From: Amanita rubescens
Lineage: Eukaryota > Basidiomycota > Agaricomycetes > Agaricales > Amanitaceae
Reading direction: 5' to 3'
NCBI GenBank assembly: GCA_015039365.1
Contig: WION01000010.1
Location: forward strand, 682,001-746,000
DNA: 64,000 nt
Below are positions 11,062 to 22,411 of this stretch, one piece after another. The notes beneath the pieces were generated by a model. That model saw only the letters and a list, made by a program, of their open reading frames with translations, had not been told where the DNA came from and searched no databases. The position numbers and the translations under genes were made by a program. Numbering within the stretch: position 1 is the first letter of the stretch; every line of letters starts with the position of its first letter.

Positions 11062-12297
11062 TCAAGAACCGACAGGTTGAAGGCCGATCTGAACATCAGT
11101 CCAAAAGCTGGTAACGCCACGGAATGAATGACGCGTACCATTGTCGCTCAAAAGATGATATTTTGCGTCGCCCACGGAAAAAGCACGGGCCGAGCCACAG
11201 CCTATGTCGTGCTTTACAACAGCGGGAGCCAATGGGTAGCCAACCACATCAGCCACCTTCACCGCTAGATCGTCAGGAAGTTGAGGACACGCCTTGTTAG
11301 GGTCATATCCGCTTCCGTCAAGCGATCCAACCAGCCACTGGCACGCAGTGCACGTTGTCACCCAGCGGGTTTCGGAGCCAAGCTTGCCAGGCCAGGCCTC
11401 TAGCCCTCGGTGTTCCGGGACGACCCCGTTCGGATTATTTGATTCGCGTTGAACTAGTGCTGGTGAATTGGACCAATTCGTCGCGTCTCCGACCTCGTTT
11501 TCAGGATCTCCTTCGACAATGATGCTGTTCAACATTGCTTTTTCATCCCATTCGTGTTCATCGACTAGGTGGACCTGCAGTATGATCGTCGAATCTAATA
11601 TGCGCGTTCAGTACGAGTATCTTGAATCAACGGGAATCAAACGTACCTTTGTCGATGGTGACATTGGTCAAGGTCTCGTCGCCGTCGGATTCAGGTAAAG
11701 AAACTTTTGTATGATGTTAACTTTATATTCGAGGATATCGATCGCAACATTACCTTCGTCAACGACCATCGGATCGTCTCGCCGGTCTTCATCAATTCCG
11801 GACGGATCGTCATCAAAAACGATATCTAAACGTGCCCTCCATCAGCGTCAATGGCATACATATAACACCTGTGCGTACCTTCAAGCGCCGCATCCTGGCG
11901 AACATCAATTTCATCGAGACTATTCTGCTCACCTTCCTCGTCGCCTTGGAAGTCCTCGAATATAACGTCTGGTCGTATTGAACACGTCAAGAACAAACGC
12001 GTAAAATGATAAGGAGGTCATACCTTTGCATGTAGGCTCAGAAGCGACATCAGCTTCCTCGTCTTCATCATCGGAGGCCCCTAATTCTTCCTCCTGATCT
12101 TCAATCGCGTATTCCTCCTCTTCTGCAATTTCATCAGCCTCTACAATAGGTTGAAGACCTACCTCTTCAAAGCCGTCAATCCACCAGGGAGTCGGCTTGC
12201 GATACCATTTGGAAACAGGCGCAATAAGAGCAGCGGATATATCATGCGCGGGGGTACTTTTTACGCGGTTAAAAGGGTGGAAGATAATGGTGTTCAT
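11062..12297 (-). CDS. Acidic protein of unknown function, multi-exon
   Basis: The start at 12297 (MNTIIFHPFNRVK) is the first ATG of an exon that reads into a strongly acidic stretch (EEEEYAIEDQEEEL). Four short introns with GT..AG ends and matching phases join it to further Asp/Glu-rich exons (for example VIFEDFQGDEEGEQ and IVFDDDPSGIDEDR). A final long exon (11062-11600) begins STIILQVHLVDEHEWDEKAM and contains VTTCTACQWLVGSLDG. The end is uncertain: the last exon stops at 11062, but an alternative donor at about 11143 could splice to short exons further left. No domain was recognised; the acidic N half suggests a nuclear or chaperone-like role, which is inference only. Confidence 0.5.
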
Positions 12298-13335
12298 CGT
12301 GGAAACTGTGGTTGTAAAGTAGGCTTGGGATATCGCAGATATCACAGGTGGGGGGTAGCGGTTTAGGTGAAGAGCATTGGGCTGGGTGACGACTATATAT
12401 ACATGGTGGCTGACCATTGCGATCGAGGCTGACACTGATTTTGCTCATTTTGCTGACATCATTGCGCGTGGCTTTATTGGGTTTCCGTGCATAGGTAACG
12501 AACCAGAAAGCAAATGCACACGAGGTGCTAGATTTTAGAACTTGACGTTGGTGTCCATTAACAGGGTTTGACTATAAATAGTAATACTAAATGTTGCAAT
12601 CGCGCCCTCTCGCGGTCACCAAATAAACTCGTCAGACATGCATAAAGGGGCAAAATCTTGTGCGATCCACGACTAAACCAATTTCGTGCTGACAACTCTT
12701 CAACTCACAAACCTTGCCAACACCCACCACGGCTTGTGGGCGCGCGGCGTACCTTACCAGTACGTGGCACCCACTTCGTATATATCGCAATTCTAATCTG
12801 ATACAGCCAGGATCTATGTCACGCACGCGGACCAGGTCAATGTGGCGTGTTGATTGGAACGAACAAAATCGTTATACTTGACGGAAGAATTACGGGCTCA
12901 TCACAGAAAACGGTAAGCGCGCTAGTTTCATGTCAATCACTCCAATTCTCTCAGACGCTCGTTTTTGCATTAGTCACTATCGCCAGTAGTACATCGTGAA
13001 TAAAGTGCACGAGCTTCAGGCGACCCGCCTTCAGCTCGTGCAACAATTAAAAAGTTGAGTGAAGCGAGGCCTCTTGAACTTATAAAGCCATCTGCATCAG
13101 CATTCAATGCACCTTTGATTCTACGCGACGTATCAAGTTCCTTTACACCTGTAGGAACTCACTTAGCCTTGTTCACTTAACACCAAATATAAAGTACTAC
13201 ATATATACACAGATATCTACAACTATTGAATTAGCGTCTGCCTGCACATTGTCTATGATAGTAACTTGAGTATGGCATGAACCAGAACGTATGGAACAGT
13301 TCATTTCGGCTCTTATCTATTCGGCGCTTCAGGAC
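12298..13335. other. Intergenic
   Basis: No supported gene. It holds the upstream side of the acidic-protein gene and the 3' flank of N4. An inverted-repeat-like pair (CGAGCTTCAGGCGAC and GCCTTCAGCTCGTG) lies near 13010-13040. Confidence 0.4.
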
Positions 13336-15027
13336 TCAGGGCTGAGTTGCTTGTTCAAGCCATCTGCGTGACATTGCCAATTTCCTTGCATGAATCTTCG
13401 CAAGGATTGTACCCAGCATCATAATTGCAACCCCGAATCCTACCATTAGCCCTATCAAAATTGCTGTCCTCAGTGATGACACTTTAACAGCCGACGTTAT
13501 TACGATTATTCCAAACATCGCCACAGTCATTGCAGCTCCTATGATCAAGAGAACCGTCATATTTCTTCTCATAAACCTACGAGCGTTTCGCGGTAACCGC
13601 ACCAGTGCCACCCGCACAGGACTGTATGTAATATTTGCCCGCGCGCTTCTTGTCTTGAAAAAAATCGCGTAGCGAAAGATGGTAGACCTCGACTCCTGAA
13701 TTTGAAATGCTCAAAAGTGAATGCATTCTGCGTAGTTCTGGTTCCAAATCCTCTTTGGTGATTCGTAGACGGCGACAGATAAAACTAAAGTCCACTTGAC
13801 CAAGAGCGATTATGAGTACGAACAAATCTCTCAACAGCCGAACGTTTTGGTGTTGTGAAAGAATCTGAATATAGAGTTGGTCTAATTGACCGTATGGGGA
13901 AGTTGAATTGGTTCGACGGGGTTTTAAGATAACTTCAAGCTGCTTCCTGGAATTGCGATCCTTATCTTCCATGAACTTGACGATAGTCGACGCATATATG
14001 AATTGGCCCGATGCTTCTACGACAAGGCGATGGATGACATCTGCCTGATACGGGGGAGGCGAGATTCTACGATCTAGAAAAATGCGGGAAAATTCGTCTT
14101 CCAGGTACTTCCGAATGTCATTGTTCGGTCCAAACGCATCGTCTAATACAAGGACCCGCGTAATTTGTTTCATGATGTCCAAATCAAACGTTTCTTGAAT
14201 ATGAGGTTCAGGTCTGCTGCAGATAAGGAAACGCAGAGGGATTCCTTGAGACACCAACTTCCCGATAAGTATCAGGAGTGTTTTCTGGTCCTCGTCAATG
14301 TCACATTCATCTACAGCGTCAATAATAATGAGGGACTTCTGTGGACGTAGCCCGGGTTCATTACGGAGGAGAATCTCGAAAACTTTCGCGAAAAGCCGGT
14401 CGAATTGAGTATCGATGGATTTGGTATGAATTAATTTCTCTGCCGCCAGTGTAGATTCGAAGTAAGGATGCATTTGGGGTATGGAGGAGGCCAGTTGCCA
14501 TGCCAGCGTTGGAAACAGGCGATCTGCAAAGCCGCGGTCCACGGTGTTCCTTTGGAAAAAGAACGACGCGGCCAATTCCTTGTCCTTGCAGTGCTCAGCA
14601 ACGGTTTGAGCAATAGCGGATTTTCCAGCTCCAGCTGGTCCGTTTAACCAGAAGATGCGCTGACACTGGATTAGGATCATGAATCCAATCCATGATCGTG
14701 TTCAAAACCTGTATGCGAGTTCCGGGATGACACCTGGGTGGAGGAAAACGTGCTTTCGAATCATGGAATGCGCCGTCCGAGATAAATTGTTGAAGTTTGT
14801 CAAGTTCTAGCATCATATTTCAGTTCCAGCATAATCAACGTAGTAGCAGGTCTATTACCTTTCTTTTCCGTATGATGATGAATACCCCCATGGATGTCAT
14901 AAAACTGCTGGGAGCCATGGATTTGGAAATGATGGGCGTTGGCAAAGTATCCGTGAGTGGGCTGCTCTGGTTGAGCTGGTTCGATGGTCTCGTCAGACCG
15001 CCCCACTGCTACTGGCGAGAGATCCAT
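13336..15027 (-). pseudogene. NACHT NLR N4, two frameshifts
   Basis: Exon 1 starts at 15027 (MDLSPVAVG) and carries FANAHHFQIHGSQQFYDIHG; a GTAATA donor follows. In exon 2 an out-of-phase base at about 14672, just before QRIFWLNGPAGAGKS, breaks the frame. The NACHT core (13577-14680) is then open for 367 codons with Walker A GPAGAGKS, Walker B SLIIIDAVDEC and PLRFLICSRPE. One inserted base near 13620 shifts the frame again, inside the KYYIHP..R motif, and the tail (13336-13617, two hydrophobic segments) lies in the next frame. If transcribed it would give only partial proteins. Confidence 0.8.
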
Positions 15028-16586
15028 TCAAGCTGTCCCTTGTGAGACAAGGGTCTATTCCCATGATGCTGTGCCAGGCTGTGGAACTAATGAATTGGAC
15101 CTGATGAAAACGAAAGCGGCGTCACTACCATCAGCACAACTCCCAGGCTATGAATTCGTCGCTTACAACCGAATGATATTTTATCGTCTGCAAATCAAGT
15201 GCAAGGGTTCACTTTTGCAACCCCGAGGCATTGTTATTTGAGAGAAGTCATGTCGCAATGGTGGGTAATGTAAAAATGTTTTAGGAAACCGTAACAAACT
15301 TGCAGTCAAGTTCGCCGATGGCACTCCGTTCATTCATTCCATTGGCCTACTTGCCGCCTTCAGGAACAACACGATCCTCTGTGTTAGCGGGTGGTTCTGA
15401 CACAGTGACACTTGGTGCTGCCGCCGTGCATCGTTCTCCGCTCAAAGTTCTTGGGAGTGAGTTGTTCATGATGGAGGCCAGGAAGTACGCTAAGCCCTAC
15501 TACATGATTAGACCTCCTCGCATAAACTATTCATTCTCTGGCGCGTTCTATTGAAGGTCCTAAATCATGCCGCTCATCTCCACAAGGACTCCGCAGGATT
15601 CCTGCTTGGCGATCAACGGCATTCTGGTTCGTGCATCATAACTCCAGTAGACTTCTGTTCATAATATGTATCAGATCTTCCGTTGGTTTACAACAGCCGC
15701 TGTCATCCCCGTCGTCTTATGGTTTTGTACAACTCCTCCAGCATTATTGTTGTCCTATATTGGACCGCATCCGGCGATGCGAAATTCCATGTCATCCCAT
15801 TTACACTAATATACAAGCTGAATTTGCTTTAGCTGCGATCATAATACAGGGTTCTTGGGATCGTATCGGACTTCGGAGGTTTCATTTTTCAATTCGTTTT
15901 GTGGCGGAGTCAGGTTTCATATGCACCCTCGCTTCCGTCTTCCTGCTCTGTATCTATGATTCGCCGAGCTGGTCTCAATACCCTTTGTTATAATCTCCGA
16001 CATGGTACGTTATAAACTAAATGGATAGGTTCTCAATTATTGTCACAGGAGTGTACAGGAAGCGTCGCGATGGTGAAATCTTAGAACGATAAAATTGAAA
16101 GCCGCATACAGAATGAGGGGAGGCATCGAAAAGGGGACTCTACACATTCCCATCTCTGGAATCACACACGATATACGATCGGAGGTCGAAACATTCGCGT
16201 GAGGCGGAATCCACCTCCCTCAATTCAACTGTTGTCGAGAACCAGAGATTGGACCTGGAGCAAAATGTACATTGAAAGTCTACGGCTTGTCGTTAAACCT
16301 CATGGATTTCCCCCCTCTTTTGTAGTTCATTATTTAATACCACGTCCGGAAAAATTAGTGTTGAAGCTTCGCCGTGACCTTGTGGTTCGCTGCCTTCCGT
16401 TATTTCATAAATAAATGAAATCGGTATGTACTTGCCAAGAGTCTGTGACATGGAGTGACGCGTTATGAAGCACGGTCGCGGTGCACGTGATGTGAACCAG
16501 TCCGGCGTCAACAAACGACGGGCCTCCCAACGCGTCTCTGCCCCTTTCCCTCATCTACATCGCCCTCCAACACATCAACGCACTAC
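15028..16586. other. Intergenic with unassigned open stretches
   Basis: Open reading frames at 15300-15554 and 15631-15993 have no recognisable domain. A stretch near 15290-15400 (FADGTPFIHSIGLLAAF) reads protein-like and may be a gene remnant, but its frame breaks soon after. Nothing can be called. Confidence 0.35.
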
Positions 16587-17292
16587 ATGCCTCGCAAGGC
16601 TGCAGCAGCATACACAGACGCTCAGGCTGAGCCTCGTCGCTCATCCCGGATAAAAGAGCAACCTAAATCAGAGCCAGCGCCTAAGAAAGCCACCAAACCC
16701 CGGGCTAAGAGAACTGACAAGGAGAAACAGGAGGCTGAGAAGGCCGAAGATAAAGAGAAGGAAGATAAGCCCAAGCCAGCAAAGAGCAGGAAACGCAAGG
16801 CGGCCGATGAACCCAACGGTGTTCAGGCCGAGGCTGGGGCTGAGGCTAAAGGGGCTGAGGTCGAAGAGCCAGCCACGAAAAAGGCATGTCTTGCAAAATC
16901 TGCAAACCCGTTATTATTGAATATTCATGCCACAATCTATATAGGCCAAACCAGCATCGAAAGCTAAAGAAACTCCGTCGAAGCCGTCTTCAGCGGCCGC
17001 TGCTAAACCCACTTCAAAAGTAACCGCCAAACCTGCCTCAAGGGCAGGATCCGCAAAACCTTCGTCTCGGGCTGGATCGAGGAAGCCTATATCCAAGGTA
17101 TGCATCTTTTCCAGGATGTAGTTGTGCATGTGTCCTCATGCAACATAGGCTGAGGCCAAGAGCGCAGAGGCTGCCCATGCGCCCAAGGATGTTGAACCTA
17201 TCACAGAAGAACCTGAGGCTGAGGCCGAGGCCGAGGCCACTGCAACTGAAGCGCCGGTTGAGGCTGCACCCGCCGCGGTACTTGCGTCATGA
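16587..17292 (+). CDS. Small HMGN/H1-like chromatin-type protein
   Basis: Three exons (16587-16883, 16945-17097, 17149-17292) give 197 residues. The N-terminal half is a basic Lys/Pro/Ala-rich tail with PRRSSRIKEQ, which resembles the RRSxRL nucleosome-binding core of HMGN proteins, followed by PKKATKPRAKR and SRKRKAADE, likely nuclear localisation signals. The middle exon repeats Ser/Ala/Lys (KPASKAKETPSKPSS), and the last is acidic and Ala/Glu-rich. The whole chain is low complexity and probably disordered. The first intron uses a GC donor (AAG|GCATGT) and ends in ATATAG; the second is a normal GT-AG. Nuclear chromatin association is inferred from composition only. Confidence 0.65.
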
Positions 17293-17884
17293 ATTATCCT
17301 CTGATTCGTCATCTTACACCTTGACAGGCATAAACACATTTATCGTCTTACTACTACGCAATCTATAGAACACAAATTCCAGGCTGCTAGGCGTCTGTAC
17401 CAAGACAGGGCAGCTTCTGGTTCTACCTTAAACTCTCACAACTGACGCATATCTATTGGATCTGAGCCCAATACGTGTAATAGTTGAAAAACTTGTCATG
17501 GTATTGTTATGTTCTTCTAGCCGTTTATTTCTATTATTTCAGCACTCTTATCTATTATCCATCATTTACTGGCTACCACCTTGTATGTATGCATCAGATT
17601 CATTGTTGGTGTATCCGTGCATTCCTCCCTCTCCCGATCCCTAGTATTTCAGCTGTCCGTCCATTATTTCATTCCGTAGTCTGTAATACGAGCTAAAATT
17701 TACTTGTACCAATTGACGATCATATCAAAACGATTGGATGTGACAACCCCTTTTTAGATTCCATTCCTGAGTACTCAGTGAACCATCTAAGCCACACGCT
17801 CGTATACCCTAGAGTCGAGGGCAGCCTAAGAGCGTGACGAACTGCGTAATAACGTGTCACAACTCACTGCGCCAGAATTCATCC
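17293..17884. other. Intergenic
   Basis: 3' flank of the chromatin-like gene and 5' flank of the SNARE gene. Nothing else seen. Confidence 0.5.
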
Positions 17885-18359
17885 ATGGCAACTTCGAGGG
17901 GCCGGGTTGAAGATACCTATGAGGCCCAAAATGACCAACGGCTAGACGAACTCCACTCTAAAATCCGCACTCTACGTGGTGTAAGCCGTTTACCAACCTC
18001 TGTCACTCGACGAAACTAAAACCCCAGCTCGTGCCCCACGTATATAGATTACATCCGACGTTTACGACGATGCGGAAGCTCAGAATGTTATGTTGGACGA
18101 AACGGTGCGTGTTCCTCTGTTTCTTATCCCCTCAATGGCCTGCTGACGCTGGTGGCGTCTTGTTCGTCAATAGGGCGATAGCTTTTCTTCATTCTCGATG
18201 ACCTTGAAGCAGACATCACGCAAAGCAGTGCAAGCCTTCGGAATTGGCACAGGTAGCCTTAAACCGTGGCGAATAGCAATGCTCATTGTGGGCCTTTTCA
18301 TCACGTTTTGGTTCGTCTCCAAGATACTGTCGTGGTGGTGGACTCCCGGAAGCACATGA
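17885..18359 (+). CDS. Bet1/Sft1-type SNARE
   Basis: Exons 17885-17980, 18048-18104 and 18174-18359, all phase 0, give 112 residues. The SNARE heptad region runs from NDQRLDELHSKIRTLRG through TSDVYDDAEAQNVMLDE to SFSSFSMTLKQTSRKA, with the zero-layer glutamine in AEAQN. A C-terminal anchor (WRIAMLIVGLFITFWFVSKIL) ends five tryptophan-rich residues before the tail. Size, anchor position and the TLRG-TSDVYDDA signature fit the Qc-type ER/Golgi SNAREs Bet1 and Sft1, which drive vesicle fusion in the early secretory pathway. Sft1 seems somewhat closer (it has the same dynamic around xxFSSxS), but I cannot separate the two by eye. Confidence 0.8.
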
Positions 18360-18638
18360 CGAATTCGGGTTATTTTACTACCCATTCTTCGATTTCTCCA
18401 TGATATGACTATACCCTCGCTCATCATATGCGGTTATGACTGCTGTAATTGTAGGATAGTCTGGAATCTGGATAATCAAATGCAACGTCCTTCCAAGACC
18501 GAGACCTACGCTACGCTACGGCGGCCTCAGATCACATGACGTATTCTCTCCTTTCCGCTGTTTCCTATATAACCCTGGATAATAAAATAACGAAACTTGC
18601 CGCGACCCCTCTAGGCCTCATTCCTCCACGTCCGAACT

Positions 18639-19920
18639 ATGCAGCTGTCCGAACTCAAAGCACCCAACTCGTTCCCCAGCATCCGAGATATCACGCTTTA
18701 TAATTACATGTTGCCAACAGGGTCAACCATCATCAACAGCACTCTTCGTACGTCCGCCCAGTCCATTCCAGCAGTGCCGCAATGTTGACATTCCCGTAAA
18801 GGCAGCTCATCACTGGAAGGTTGAAGGTCGATAGCTGACTTTTTCCAACTACTTGACTGTGTTATCCGCTTTACAACCCCCGGTGACTACAAACTGCAAA
18901 AGCTCGACGACACGCTCAGTCCATTGGCCGATCCTCCCGTCGAACGATCATCTTCGGGAAACATTGCAGCCGGGAACTACCTTATCCGCAAGTTTCCTTG
19001 AGTTAACAGTTGTTCCTGATTCTGACTTCTCTCTAGTGCCTTCAGTTGAGGGTGGGCAGATCATGTTCTTGTCTCTCAACACGTTTTCCAACGTACAAAT
19101 CGACTCACCTACGGTGAAGAGATTAAAACGCGATACAAGTGAATCGTGCAGGGTAAGATTGCACCTTTGCCCGCATCTAGTAATTTCTAACTTGTAACAG
19201 GATTCCTCGGAGGACAGCCAAAGCTTCAAGATGAGACTCGTTAATAGAGACAAAGGATGTGTGGTCTGTTTGGCAACTGGGATCCAGGAAACCTACAAAT
19301 ACCTTGAAGACTCTAGTCGTTACGAGGGGGCACATATCATCGGCTTCGCTTATCGAGACATAGTAAGCCGCTATCCTTGCAATTCTCCGTTACCTTTTAA
19401 CTTATTCCGTCATTGTCAAGTGGGACACCCAAAGATTTTCAGAACTCGTCAAAGATCCTTTCACCGATCCCAGCAACGCCAACTGTCAGCTTGCGAGTCC
19501 GAGCACACGGTCAAAGAAGGATTTCAGGCGAATCAACTCCCTGGAGAATGGGATCTTGTTGTGCGTGGCGCATCATAAGGATTTCGACAATTTTCGCTTT
19601 GCAATTCATCATGAAGTCAAGACCCCTTTCCCTCCTTACACGATATCTAACTTTCTTTTGAGCAGACTCGCAAAATATATGCTTTCCATCCAGACAGTGC
19701 GGCACTCCAGGACGTCGAAGTGAAGGCCCCATGGGACAGCCCAAACGTGCTCTTCCCTCCTCCGCATCCCCTTTTCCTCAATATGCACTACTCAACATCC
19801 ATTGCAAAGGCTTTGAAGGCAAGTGGGGATGATGATGAACTGGATGACGACGATGAAGACTATGAGGGCCTCTCCGAATTAGAGGAAGTTCAGGACGAGG
19901 AAGTCTTCAAGGTGATTTGA
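18639..19920 (+). CDS. HNH_2-type nuclease domain protein
   Basis: The reading starts with MQLSELKAPNSFPSIRD and, after introns, reaches clear exons 19201-19362, 19421-19615 and 19666-19920. The HNH core is visible: RDKGCVVCLATG, EGAHIIGFAY, then SLENGILLCVAHHKDFDNF, matching the C..C/AH/H..H..FD pattern of fungal HNH_2 proteins, whose biological role is poorly known. The C terminus is Asp/Glu-rich. Between 18748 and 19152 I could not find one splice solution that keeps frame: a protein-like piece (FTTPGDYKLQKLDD) is in one frame and PSVEGGQIMFLSL in another. So the middle may contain an unusual intron or a real frameshift. Confidence 0.7.
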
Positions 19921-20661
19921 CGCCGAGCACGTCATTTGACTTTACGGCGGATAGCAAAGGCAATACCAGGATGTTGGCTGATATGCGGGTTGTCAACGTC
20001 TGAATGGCACATTCCTTTTCCTTAATTCCATTTTTGGCATGTACATTAGATTTCATCTTGGCGATGAATTTTATTGAGTCGCTCGGCTTTCTATATTATA
20101 AACTATGCGATTTCGAGCGGAAATATCAGTCGCCTTCACATCTTTATCTCTTTTGGGACGTTCGTCGTCTTTTATTTTAACCCCGTATTCCGAGGCCGTA
20201 GTGAAGCACCGCAGGTCTTCGAACCTTATGTAATGGCATGTGTAGCCCAAACCAGTTTATCTTGTAATCCCCATGGTATCAACACAGTATTGCGCCACTC
20301 GACTATCCCCTCCACCATCAAATATCTAAAAATCCTTTTACTTTTCCGTCTAGTAGTGCCCCTCGTCCGTGCCTACCTCGTGTTGATAGATGAATTACAA
20401 GATACCAACCGAACTCCGTAGGGGACATTTTTCATCTTCTCTGCGGTGAGCCTATCGCTCTCCATGATTTGAAGGGCCGTTGGACAGGTTTGCAGGCAGG
20501 GTGGCGTTTCTGTCCAACGTCCAACCCGTCTTTCTCCCTGTGGTCTCGGCACATCGCTTTGGCTTCTTGCCTCCCTTTCTTAACTCTATTGAACGGAGAT
20601 ATCCACCATATATTGGTTGCAATATCCGGCCGAGGTAGTCTCTTGTCTACCGTTTATACTG
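19921..20661. other. Intergenic
   Basis: Nothing with coding support; 3' flank of the HNH gene and upstream of the tRNA. Confidence 0.5.
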
Positions 20662-20743
20662 TGCCCCATGGCTGAGTTGGTTACAGCGTCCGACTGTTAA
20701 GTGTGCAATCGGAAGGTCGTGAGTTCGAGCCTCACTGGGGCAG
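20662..20743 (+). tRNA. tRNA-Asn (GTT) with an 8-nt intron
   Basis: The cloverleaf closes fully. Acceptor TGCCCCA pairs with TGGGGCA plus discriminator G; D stem GCTG/CAGC; anticodon stem TCCGA/TCGGA with loop CTGTTAA (anticodon GTT, asparagine); variable AGGTC; T stem GTGAG/CTCAC around TTCGAGC. Eight extra bases (AGTGTGCA or the same stretch shifted by one) sit after position 37, the canonical place for nuclear tRNA introns. Without them the tRNA is 74 nt. Internal A-box (TGGCTGAGTTGG) and B-box (AGTTCGAGCCT) promoters are present. Confidence 0.95.
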
Positions 20744-20746
20744 TAA

Positions 20747-20752
20747 TTTTTT
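20747..20752 (+). terminator. Pol III T-run terminator of the tRNA
   Basis: Six Ts begin four bases after the tRNA 3' end, the usual RNA polymerase III stop. Confidence 0.85.
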
Positions 20753-20976
20753 CCAATTTTCTCGAAATGGATGAGTAGGTACTGATAGTGGCATCTACAG
20801 CATCGTAGCCAGTGTGACGGAGGCCTTACAGCACCGGGATCTCCAGACATCGGGCCAGAGGTTGTAAGACATGATCATGGACGAAAGAGCCTATTCCTAG
20901 TCTGACAATAAAACTACACTATTCAATTATCATCGTCTATTTGTGGTTCTGAAATCCAATGAGCTAAAGAAACCTA

Positions 20977-21783
20977 TCAAGCGACTTCGGGTTTGGCGTC
21001 GTCGGACGCCTTGTTTATCAAATCAGAATCTCCACTTTCTTCCAACTGAGTTACGCGCGAAGCTGCCAGGAACAGCGTCACAGATGCAATTATTGTGAAG
21101 AGAAAGGTGAACCAAGGTAGAATGGCCACTAGACGCACTACCTCAAGCATTAGCACACAATAGATTTTCATGCATTGCCGGAACACCCACAGAAATGAAG
21201 ATCCTTGTATGTGCTTGTCAATCCAAGTGCTCCCTCAACGGTCTTGACAGCTTCTTCCGGAAGCGAAACACCGTCTATGGACGCATAGACTTTGGCGCCA
21301 CGCGTTGCGTAGAACAATGTGTAAGGAACCAAGACCGAGAATAACCAAACGGCGCAGAACGCGAGGGAGGCACCTTGAAGACGGAGCGCGGTTGGAGAAA
21401 GCGGGCCACGTAGTTGAAAGAAAATCAACAACGTGCACGAGGCGGCGATAAGAGCAGATATGCTTGTGGCCACAGCACCAGATCGAAATACGTCTGTATA
21501 AAATGTGAACAAACCGCTGAGGAGACGAGGTCGGCGGGATAGTTACCATTATCGTTTATGACGACGATCGTGGGAGAGGGAACTACGTGCTTTACATGGT
21601 CCTTCAGTTGATTGGACTTGACCAAGGCATTTATTTCTGCAACGGCGATCAGGCCTTTTGCGAAATGAAAACAAGAAAGTAACACTTTCCAGCACCAATC
21701 GCCACAAAAGCCCACGACCACGCAAGACCCAGAACCACCAAGCGGGATATCCAGAGGGGCGAATCGAACTGTGTATCTTTCAT
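20977..21783 (-). CDS. Four-TM membrane protein of unknown function
   Basis: Starting at MKDTQFDSPLWISRL (21783), the exons read through four hydrophobic segments: LVVLGLAWSWAFVAI, AVATSISALIAASCTLLIFF, LAFCAVWLFSVLVPYTLFY and LVAILPWFTFLFTIIASVTL. A charged tail follows (EESGDSDLINKASDDAKPE). Introns fall near 21637-21695 (exact donor unsure, GTGCTG preferred for frame), 21494-21546 (GTAACT..ACAG) and about 21130-21185 (GTGGGT..GTAG with branch GCTAATG). The topology, with a ~30-aa loop between TM1 and TM2, resembles small four-span MARVEL-like fungal proteins, but no family signature was recognised. Confidence 0.6.
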
Positions 21784-22411
21784 GATGTAGTAGGTGTCGC
21801 TTCAATAGAGTGAGGATGGAAAACAAAAACAGGGCGTGGAATGCGGCGTCGGGATGGGCCCACGCCGATGGTCAAGATACCCGTATTTATACTTGGGCAC
21901 GATATGGAAGGATGACCGAATCGGCTTTAACTTTTGCTCATGATTTCACCGTGGCGTTGATCGACCCCCGAATGACCGGACCCGATCAACGTCAGTCCCA
22001 GTACCACCGCCGGCCCACATTTCCAGACAGTACCAGCGCGGAACGCGTGGAGAACATGGTGTCGCGAGCGCTATGCTGTTTGACGTTTGGTAGACGCGTA
22101 ACCCGATCCCCGAACCGCATTGACGTGACCAAAGTTAGCCCGAGAGGACGCCAGACGACGTGCATGAAGCAAGTTTAATTTTTTTTGAAAGATGGAATGA
22201 ATGAATGTGACATCGCCGTGACGTTTGGCCAATGGAATCTTTATTAGGTTTGCAGTAACTTTTCATGTGGCAGTCAATCTAACGATTTAAATAACTCTCT
22301 ATGAAATGTTCATGTTCAACTACACCCCGACATTCAACCTCTAAAAAATAAATACATGCAATAACAAGTACAGAGCCATGAGCTGTGGATTGAAACATAC
22401 ATAGTCCAACA
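21784..22411. other. Intergenic
   Basis: Promoter side of the four-TM gene and 3' flank of the peptidase gene. No other signal seen. Confidence 0.5.

Noticed and set aside
15290..15560. Possible phosphatase-like fragment (FADGTPFIHSIG)
   Set aside because: Resemblance to acid phosphatases was too weak and the frame is lost at once.
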